64,000 nucleotides of DNA, taken from NCBI RefSeq assembly GCF_036002945.1, contig NZ_CP108529.1, positions 744,001-808,000 of the forward strand, in the 5' to 3' direction. Positions 58,835 to 64,000 of this stretch are shown here, one piece after another (positions within the stretch are counted from its first letter, which is position 1; each line of letters opens with the position of its first letter). Both the position numbers and the translations under genes were made by a program. The notes under the pieces are model-generated. The model saw nothing but the letters and a program-made list of their open reading frames with translations, did no database searches and was not told where the DNA came from. The DNA comes from Streptomyces sp. NBC_01224. Its GTDB lineage: Bacteria; Actinomycetota; Actinomycetes; Streptomycetales; Streptomycetaceae.

Positions 58835-60456
58835 GCGGCCGGGACGCATCGCCGGCCCGCCGGCGCGGCCTCGCCTCACGTCTGTCGGTCCAGAACTGGG
58901 TCCATCTGATTCTCGCCGTCTTCGTACTGGTCGTCTGCGCCGGGCTGACCGTCGGTGCCCTGGTGCTGTCCCGGATATCCGACCGCACCACCGAGCTGGT
59001 GGACCGCATCCAGCCCGCCCGCTCGTCGTCCTTCCAGTTGCAGAACGCCCTGCTGGACCAGGAGACCGGGGTCCGCGGATACGCGCTCACCGGTGACTCG
59101 ACCTTCCTGCGGCCGTACGAGGCGGGGATGCGGGACGAGAAGCTGCGGCTGGCCAAGGTGCGTGCCCTCGTCGGGGACGAGCAGCCCTTCGCCCGCGATC
59201 TCGACCGGATCGCCGCAGCCGCGCGGGAGTGGCGCAGCCGGCACGCCGAGCCGCTGGTCGCCGCGGTCCGCCGGGACGGCCCGGCGTCCGAGTCCTCGGC
59301 CCCGATCCGGCGGAGCAAGGGCGAATTCGACACTCTGCGGCGGCTGTACACGACACAGCAGGCGCATCTCGACGTGGCGCGTGACCGGGCCCGCGCCGAT
59401 CTGAGCACCGCCCGCACCACCCGTGACCAGGTGCTCATCTCACTGGTCGTGGGCTTTCTGCTCGCGGTTGTCTCGCTGAGTCTGCTGCTGAACCGGATGG
59501 TGGGCCGGCCGCTGCGCCGGCTGACCGCCGCCTCGGACACAGTCAGCTCCGGGGCGTTCCATAACCGGATCGAGGTCGACGGACCGTCCGATGTGCGGGC
59601 GGTGGCCGCGGCCGTGGAGGACATGCGCCGCCGCATCGTCGAGGAGCTCGCCGAATCCCAGGACCGCGGGACGCTGCTGGCGGAACAGGCACAGGAGCTG
59701 CGCCGGTCCAATGCCGAACTGGAACAGTTCGCCTATGTCGCCTCGCACGATCTGCAGGAACCGCTGCGCAAGGTCGCCTCGTTCTGCCGGCTTCTGGAGA
59801 AGCGGTACGCCACGGAGCTCGACGACCGGGCGCGGCAGTACATCGACTACGCGGTCGACGGCGCCAAGCGGATGCAGGTGCTGATCAACGATCTGCTCAC
59901 CTTCTCCCGTATGGGGCGGGTGCACGACAAGTGGAAGGCGGTCGACCTCGACGGCTCCCTCGACCGTGCGCTGGCCAATCTCGCGCTGGTCGTCGAGGAG
60001 TCCGGTACCACGGTCGTACGGGAGGGCCCGCTGCCCGAACCGACCGGGGACGCGACGGCGCTCTCCATGGTCTGGCAGAACCTGATCGGCAACGCGGTGA
60101 AGTTCCGCCGCCCCGACGTACCGTGCCGGATCACGATCGGCTGTGTACGGGACGGCGACGACTGGCGCTTCTCCGTCGCGGACAACGGCATCGGTATCCC
60201 GCCGGAGTTCTCGCAGAAGGTGTTCGTCATCTTCCAGCGTCTGCACGGCAGGGAGCAGTACGAGGGAACGGGCATCGGTCTGGCCCTGTGCCGGAAGATC
60301 GTGGAGTTCCACGGAGGCCGGATCTGGCTGGAGCCGGAGGCCGCCGAAGGCACCTGTATCCGCTTCACGCTGCCGGTCGCTCCCGCCGTACCCGCGCGCA
60401 CCACTGCTGAGCCGCTCGTCGCGGAATCCCTCGTCGGGCGGCCCGGCCATGGCTGA
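58831..60456 (+). CDS. CHASE3-HAMP sensor histidine kinase
   Basis: A 541-residue membrane kinase. Two membrane segments (VHLILAVFVLVVCAGLTVGAL and VLISLVVGFLLAVVSLSLLL) bound a ~150-residue extracellular CHASE3 domain (LLDQETGVRGYALTGDSTFLRPYE is typical, in parts: ETGVRGYALTGD). HAMP follows, then HisKA with YVASHDLQEPLRKVASF (His near residue 306) and an ATPase domain (NLIGNAVKFRRP; VADNGIGIPPEF; EGTGIGLALCRKIVEFHGG). It is closest to phytochrome-like kinases in the last part. The adjacent receiver-PP2C protein is the likely partner. Confidence 0.9.
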   Translation: MSGRDASPARRRGLASRLSVQNWVHLILAVFVLVVCAGLTVGALVLSRISDRTTELVDRIQPARSSSFQLQNALLDQETGVRGYALTGDSTFLRPYEAGMRDEKLRLAKVRALVGDEQPFARDLDRIAAAAREWRSRHAEPLVAAVRRDGPASESSAPIRRSKGEFDTLRRLYTTQQAHLDVARDRARADLSTARTTRDQVLISLVVGFLLAVVSLSLLLNRMVGRPLRRLTAASDTVSSGAFHNRIEVDGPSDVRAVAAAVEDMRRRIVEELAESQDRGTLLAEQAQELRRSNAELEQFAYVASHDLQEPLRKVASFCRLLEKRYATELDDRARQYIDYAVDGAKRMQVLINDLLTFSRMGRVHDKWKAVDLDGSLDRALANLALVVEESGTTVVREGPLPEPTGDATALSMVWQNLIGNAVKFRRPDVPCRITIGCVRDGDDWRFSVADNGIGIPPEFSQKVFVIFQRLHGREQYEGTGIGLALCRKIVEFHGGRIWLEPEAAEGTCIRFTLPVAPAVPARTTAEPLVAESLVGRPGHG

Positions 60457-60555
60457 GATCTGTCGGGTTTTCCCCGGAGTGGGACCGTTCGTCGCGGGTA
60501 GGCGAACGTCGAACAGCTGTCATCGAACACCCCTGCGTCGCCCTGGCTGGAGCAC

Positions 60556-61011
60556 ATGAACGAACAGGTCACCTCGCGACCGGCCGGCCGCCCCGGCGAA
60601 GACCGGCTCACGGACGTTCTGCACAGCGCCGAGGTGTTCGACGGCGAGCCCGGCTGCATCGCGCAGGCCCGGGCACTGGCCGACCGCTTCCTGGTCCGGC
60701 TGGCCGCGGAGTGGCTCGCGGTGTTCGGCGAGCACACCCGCAGCGATCTCATGCTGGCCGTGAGCGAGCTGGTCACCAATGCGGACCGCTACAGCCAGGG
60801 CCCGTATCTGCTGGAGCTGGAGGGCACCGCGGAGCGCGTGAGCGTCACGGTGTACGACAGCAGCACGGCCTTGCCGCTGTTCTACTCACCCGACCCGACG
60901 CGCCCCGGCGGCCACGGCATGGAGATCGTGGTGGCGCTGTGCGACCGGCTGACCGCCGAGCGCGTGCCGGTGGGCAAGCGCATCCGGGCCGAGTTCCAGC
61001 TGAGCAGCTGA
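60556..61011 (+). CDS. RsbW-like anti-sigma ATPase
   Basis: A 151-residue GHKL ATPase. MLAVSELVTNADRYSQGP is the N box, and GGHGMEIVVALCDRL the G2 box; the G1 box DSSTALPLFYS differs from usual (no DxGxG). It could bind a sigma factor or phosphorylate an anti-anti-sigma; third gene of the module after the kinase (99 bp gap). ATG 60556 lies after GGAGCAC. Confidence 0.85.
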   Translation: MNEQVTSRPAGRPGEDRLTDVLHSAEVFDGEPGCIAQARALADRFLVRLAAEWLAVFGEHTRSDLMLAVSELVTNADRYSQGPYLLELEGTAERVSVTVYDSSTALPLFYSPDPTRPGGHGMEIVVALCDRLTAERVPVGKRIRAEFQLSS

Positions 61012-61014
61012 GCT

Positions 61015-61044
61015 GTGGGGCGGGCGGGACGCCGCCCGCCCCAC
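61015..61044. terminator. Terminator after RsbW-like gene
   Basis: Perfect 13-base arms GTGGGGCGGGCGG / CCGCCCGCCCCAC with a four-base loop, beginning 4 bp after the stop codon. Confidence 0.8.
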
Positions 61045-61052
61045 GACCACGG

Positions 61053-61258
61053 TCATCCCAGTGCGGGCGGGGCGTCCGCGGCCGAAGTGCCCCAGGCCGA
61101 CGGCTCGCCGCCCACCGTGAAGGAGAGCGAACGGGTCGAGCGGATGTCGTCGGTGGTGAGGTAGGTGCGGGACTGCACCGTCCCGTCGAGCCGGGCCGAC
61201 TGGATGTAGCGGTCGGTGTCCGAGGTGCCGGGTGCGCTGACCGTCAGCGTTCGTTCAG
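61053..61258 (-). pseudogene. 3' remnant of a GH92 alpha-mannosidase gene
   Basis: About 68 codons before a stop at 61053 read LTVSAPGTSDTDRYIQSARLD, then RTYLTTDDIRSTRSLSFTVGG and EPSAWGTSAADAPPALG. This matches the end of GH92 alpha-1,2-mannosidases (NxYIQSaxLnG... SWG). The upstream part of the gene is missing; at ~61258 the similarity stops and different sequence begins. Confidence 0.65.
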
Positions 61259-61521
61259 CCCGCCCCGGCGCTCGGCGGCTTCCTCGGTGTCCAGCGTCCG
61301 ATGCGTGACATCGCCGACCTCGCCCGCCTCATCGTCCGCGCCCGGGCGACCGCTCCCGACTGCGAGGCCTTCGCCCAATGGTGCGCTCGTGCCCGCGACG
61401 CGATGACCGACCGCGGTCCGCAAGTGGCCCGGCAGGTGGCCGGGTTACGGCACGGAGCCCAGCGGGCCGTGCTCATGAGCGCCGCCGTGCTGCACGGGGC
61501 CCACGCCGATGGCAGCTCCCG
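61259..61521 (+). pseudogene. Coding-like fragment of unknown origin
   Basis: One frame keeps normal codon bias: LGGFLGVQRPMRDIADLARL, then APDCEAFAQWCARARDAMTD, then QVAGLRHGAQRAVLMSAAVL. It has no start signal and runs into the TnpB remnant after about 85 codons. It looks like the C-terminal end of a larger regulatory or NTPase protein, not identified. Confidence 0.35.
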
Positions 61522-61818
61522 CTACCACACCACCGTCAGCACAACGCCTCCGACCAGATGCAGTTTCCCGTCGCTGAGCCGGAAGCCGCGCCGCGTGTAG
61601 TTGAGGGAGGGCAGGGCTTCACGCTTCTTCTTGCACTTCGGCATCCCGGCCCGGCGATGCATGGGCAGCCGTTCCCTGATGTCTCTCTGCGCCTTGGCCT
61701 TGGACTTCCCGAAATCACGGATGACCTGCTGCTGGGGAACCGAGCTGCCCTCCCGCAGCCACGCAGTACTCTTCCCGGCCTCGGTCAGCATCCTGTCGAG
61801 CTGCGCCGGACCGCCGGT
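61522..61818 (-). mobile_element. TnpB (IS605/IS607-type OrfB) fragment
   Basis: About 98 codons with the N-terminal TnpB pattern: WLREGSSVPQQQVIRDFGKS, RLPMHRRAGMPKCKKKREAL, SLNYTRRGFRLSDGKLHLVG and VVLTVVW, at which point a stop (TAG) comes from joined foreign sequence. The RuvC nuclease domain and zinc finger are gone, as is the first part of the gene. No matching TnpA or terminal hairpins seen. It is a decayed insertion sequence. Confidence 0.75.
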
Positions 61819-62058
61819 CATCCAGACCGGCCGCATCGACGGATGGGTGCTGTCCACGCCGCACAACGACTGACACACATCCCCTCCGGGTCGTTCGGAT
61901 CCACCATCGGGCAACGACCTCAGGTGCGAACCGACTGGCGCAACTTCCGCGTGCTCCGGGAACGATTCACGAAGATCGGGGCATCCTGTTGAGGTCCCCC
62001 CTGGACGCAGACCTACACCCCACGCCTCATCCCCACCGGAACAAGGGGTGCATGCCGC
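61819..62058. other. Degenerate region before the permease gene
   Basis: 240 bp without an intact gene. On the plus strand a short frame near 61920-61992 (VRTDWRNFRVLRERFTKIGA then SC and stop) looks like another lost gene end. AAGGGG near 62043 is the permease ribosome site. Confidence 0.35.
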
Positions 62059-63705
62059 ATGCGGATGTCCAAGCCTGTCGCACCCGCGGCGCCCACGAAT
62101 CCGGGCCTCAAGCGGGAAATCGGGCTGATCGGTCTCATCTGGACCTCGGAGGGGTCCATCATCGGGTCCGGCTGGCTGTTCGGCGCCCTGTTCGCCGCGC
62201 AGGCAGCCGGCACGGCGGCGCTCATTTCCTGGGGAATCGGGGCACTCGCCATCATTGTGCTGGCGTTCGTCCATGCTGAACTGGGGGCCATGTACCCGGT
62301 GGCGGGCGGCACCGCCCGCTTCCCGCACTATGCCTTCGGCAGTGCCGCGGGTGCGTCCTTCGGATGGTTCTCGTGGCTGCAGGCCGTCACCGTGGCGCCG
62401 ATCGAGGTCATGGCGTCGCTGAACTATCTCAGCGTCCACGCCCCCTGGGTGCAGACCGGCAAGAATCACCTGACACCCGCGGGGTACGGGCTGGCTGTCG
62501 CGTTCATGGCGTTCTTCGTCGTCGTCAACTTCCTCGGCATCAAATGGCTCGCCCACACCAACAGCGTGGCGACGTGGTGGAAAGTGGCCGTCCCCGTCTT
62601 CACCATCATCGTGCTGGCCGCCACCACCTTTCACAGCGGCAACTTCGGCTACCAGGGCTTCGCCCCCTTCGGCGCCAGGGGCGTGCTCTCCGCCATCAGC
62701 ACCAGCGGCATCATCTTCGCGCTCCTCGGCTTCGAGCAGGCCGACCAGCTCGCGGGCGAGAGCCGTAACCCGGCCAGGGACATCCCGCGGGCGGTGATCG
62801 GCTCCATCCTCATCGGCGTCCTCGTCTATGTGGCGCTTCAGGTCGTCTTCATCGCCGCCCTGCCGCACAGCGCGTTCGCCCACGGCTGGGCCAATCTCTC
62901 CTTCAGCGGAAAGGCGGGCCCGTTCGCCGGGCTCGCCACCTCCGTCGGACTCGGCTGGCTCGCCACGCTGTTGTACATCGACGCGGTCGTGTCACCGTCC
63001 GGTACGGGCCTGATCTACACCACCGCCACCTCTCGGGTCTCCTACGGCCTGTCCCGCAACGGCTACGTCCCCGCGGTCTTCGAGCGCACCACCAAGCGCG
63101 GCGTCCCGTGGTTCAGCCTGCTCTTCGCGTTCGTGGTCGGCCTCATCGTGTTCCTGCCGTTCCCCACGTGGCAGAAGCTGGTCGGCTTCGTCACGTCAGC
63201 GAGTGTGCTGATGTACGCGGGGGCGCCGCTCGCCTTCGGATGCCTGCGCAAGCAGGACCCGGACCGGCCTCGCCCGTACCGGCTGCCCGGCGGGATGTTC
63301 TGGGCGCCCGTGGCCTTCATCGTCTCGAACCTGATCATCTACTGGGCGGGCTGGGACACCCTGTGGCGGCTCGGCGTGGCCATCGTGCTCGGCTATCTGC
63401 TGCTGGGCGGCTCCGCGCTGCTCAAGCTCAACCCAAAGGTTCCGCATATGGACTGGCGGTCCGCGCAGTGGCTGCCGGTGTACCTCGTGGGCATGGGGCT
63501 GATCTCCTGGCAGGGCGGCTTCTGCAGCACCGGCCCGGCGTCGTCGGCGTCCTGCGGTGCGACCGATGCCGTGCCGCTGTGGTGGGACGTCGTGCTCATC
63601 GCCGCGTTCAGCCTGGTGATCTACTTCTGGGCCCAGGCCGTGCGGCTCCCCGACGAGGAGACCCAGGAGTACATCGGCTCCGTCGAGGTGGTGCCCGGCG
63701 GGTGA
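62059..63705 (+). CDS. APC-superfamily amino acid/polyamine permease
   Basis: A 548-residue transporter with ~12-14 membrane segments. The first helix has LIGLIWTSEGSIIGSGWLFGAL, the family's substrate motif; HAELGAMYPVAGGTARFPHYAFGSAAG follows TM2, and FALLGFEQADQLAGESRNPARDIPRAVIGS TM6/7. It resembles the larger amino acid permeases of actinobacteria. A Cys-containing loop (GGFCSTGPASSASCGATD) precedes the last helix and might form a disulfide outside. ATG 62059, or ATG two codons on. Preceded by the remnant patch. Confidence 0.85.
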   Translation: MRMSKPVAPAAPTNPGLKREIGLIGLIWTSEGSIIGSGWLFGALFAAQAAGTAALISWGIGALAIIVLAFVHAELGAMYPVAGGTARFPHYAFGSAAGASFGWFSWLQAVTVAPIEVMASLNYLSVHAPWVQTGKNHLTPAGYGLAVAFMAFFVVVNFLGIKWLAHTNSVATWWKVAVPVFTIIVLAATTFHSGNFGYQGFAPFGARGVLSAISTSGIIFALLGFEQADQLAGESRNPARDIPRAVIGSILIGVLVYVALQVVFIAALPHSAFAHGWANLSFSGKAGPFAGLATSVGLGWLATLLYIDAVVSPSGTGLIYTTATSRVSYGLSRNGYVPAVFERTTKRGVPWFSLLFAFVVGLIVFLPFPTWQKLVGFVTSASVLMYAGAPLAFGCLRKQDPDRPRPYRLPGGMFWAPVAFIVSNLIIYWAGWDTLWRLGVAIVLGYLLLGGSALLKLNPKVPHMDWRSAQWLPVYLVGMGLISWQGGFCSTGPASSASCGATDAVPLWWDVVLIAAFSLVIYFWAQAVRLPDEETQEYIGSVEVVPGG

Positions 63706-63740
63706 CGCGGCCTCCCGCCCGGCTCCGGCGCGTCCGGGTG

Positions 63741-64000
63741 TCAGACGTTCTCGAAGACGCAGTCGCCGCACAGACCGCCGCCCGGGCAGCGGTAGTACAG
63801 GCAGCAACTGCGACGGCGGAACGCCGGGTCGTGCGGGGCGCCGGTGTTCCGGAGGTCGGGATGGTCGAGGAGTTCGGCGACCAGGGCGCGGGCCTGTCCT
63901 GACACGTCGGGTCGGTGGTGGATACGGGCCCAGGCGACCAGTTCGCGCAGGGCTCCCGCCAGCGCCGACCCCACGTTGCCCCACAGCAGCCCGTTCGACA
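63741..64000 (-). CDS. FhuF-like ferric-siderophore reductase, C-terminal part (5' end outside window)
   Basis: The last 86 codons of a gene that begins beyond the window. The frame reads SNGLLWGNVGSALAGALREL and later RRRSCCLYYRCPGGGLCGDC then VFENV. The four cysteines CC-x10-C-x2-C are the unusual [2Fe-2S] ligands of FhuF-type siderophore-iron reductases. They release iron in the cytoplasm from imported siderophores. Whether it is iron-regulated cannot be seen here. Convergent with the permease gene, 35 bp apart. Confidence 0.8.
   Translation of the reverse strand, partial: SNGLLWGNVGSALAGALRELVAWARIHHRPDVSGQARALVAELLDHPDLRNTGAPHDPAFRRRSCCLYYRCPGGGLCGDCVFENV

Overview
The window is high-GC actinobacterial DNA, almost certainly from a Streptomyces chromosome. 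The signs are uniformly GC-ending codons, many GTG starts and ATGA/GTGA stop-start overlaps, a complete ergothioneine cluster (egtABCD), two secreted GH18 chitinases with DasR-type operators, a DmdR-type iron box, an SpoIIE/RsbU phosphatase and other regulator families that are enriched in this genus. The block from sdhCAB through lysR, the GGDEF-EAL gene and the secreted lipoprotein and proline-rich genes resembles, from memory, the SCO0922-SCO0935 region of S. coelicolor. No prophage, CRISPR array, tRNA, rRNA or large biosynthetic cluster was seen.

Layout, left half. 1-4.2 kb: a LacI regulator cut by the window edge, an NfeD-like/flotillin pair, and a PemK-like gene convergent with a bacterial-type PARG. 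4.3-8.7 kb: egtABCD, translationally coupled. 8.6-10.4 kb: an olsB-plsC ornithine-lipid pair on the other strand, overlapping the end of egtD. 10.5-15.1 kb: an orphan sugar-binding lipoprotein with a chitinase-like promoter, dodecin, a HAD phosphatase, a CxxC-rich protein that seems frameshifted, and a pyruvyltransferase-family gene. 15.3-19.8 kb: a UvrA-like ABC protein and a chitinase. 19.9-24.3 kb: succinate dehydrogenase (sdhCAB) with a divergent LysR regulator. 24.4-31.6 kb: an RmdA-like c-di-GMP enzyme coupled to a DUF574 methyltransferase, a frameshifted repeat lipoprotein, envelope proteins, a truncated class F sortase and a UspA protein.

Layout, right half. 31.7-38.8 kb: an APC permease, an ECF sigma factor overlapping antisense with a tiny zinc-finger anti-sigma, and a LytTR/LytS two-component system that brackets a DUF485/sodium-solute symporter pair. 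38.9-43.5 kb: Fpg/Nei glycosylase, a fucose/rhamnose catabolic trio, and a wax ester synthase/DGAT. 43.6-48.5 kb: a PAS-GAF-SpoIIE-ATPase protein, FprA, and a second chitinase. 48.6-51.9 kb: an iron-regulated siderophore uptake operon without its ATPase. 52-55.2 kb: YndJ/DUF1990 behind two palindromic operators, and a lipase maturation factor. 55.3-57.3 kb: an unannotated-looking 57-residue peptide gene and an odd SDR with a zinc ribbon. 57.5-61 kb: a receiver-PP2C/CHASE3 kinase/RsbW-like module. 61-62 kb: a patch of gene remnants (GH92 end, TnpB fragment). 62-64 kb: an APC permease and the 3' part of a FhuF-like gene.

How genes may work together: egtABCD makes ergothioneine. The two chitinases and the sugar-binding protein probably form part of the chitin regulon. 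The LytS/LytTR pair probably controls the adjacent carboxylate symporter. The three-gene module at 57.5-61 kb looks like partner-switching signalling. Several observations (frameshifts, truncated sortase, remnants, a hairpin repeat inserted in a kinase gene) point to local gene decay or sequence errors that need checking against raw reads. All family assignments come from reading motifs, not from database searches.
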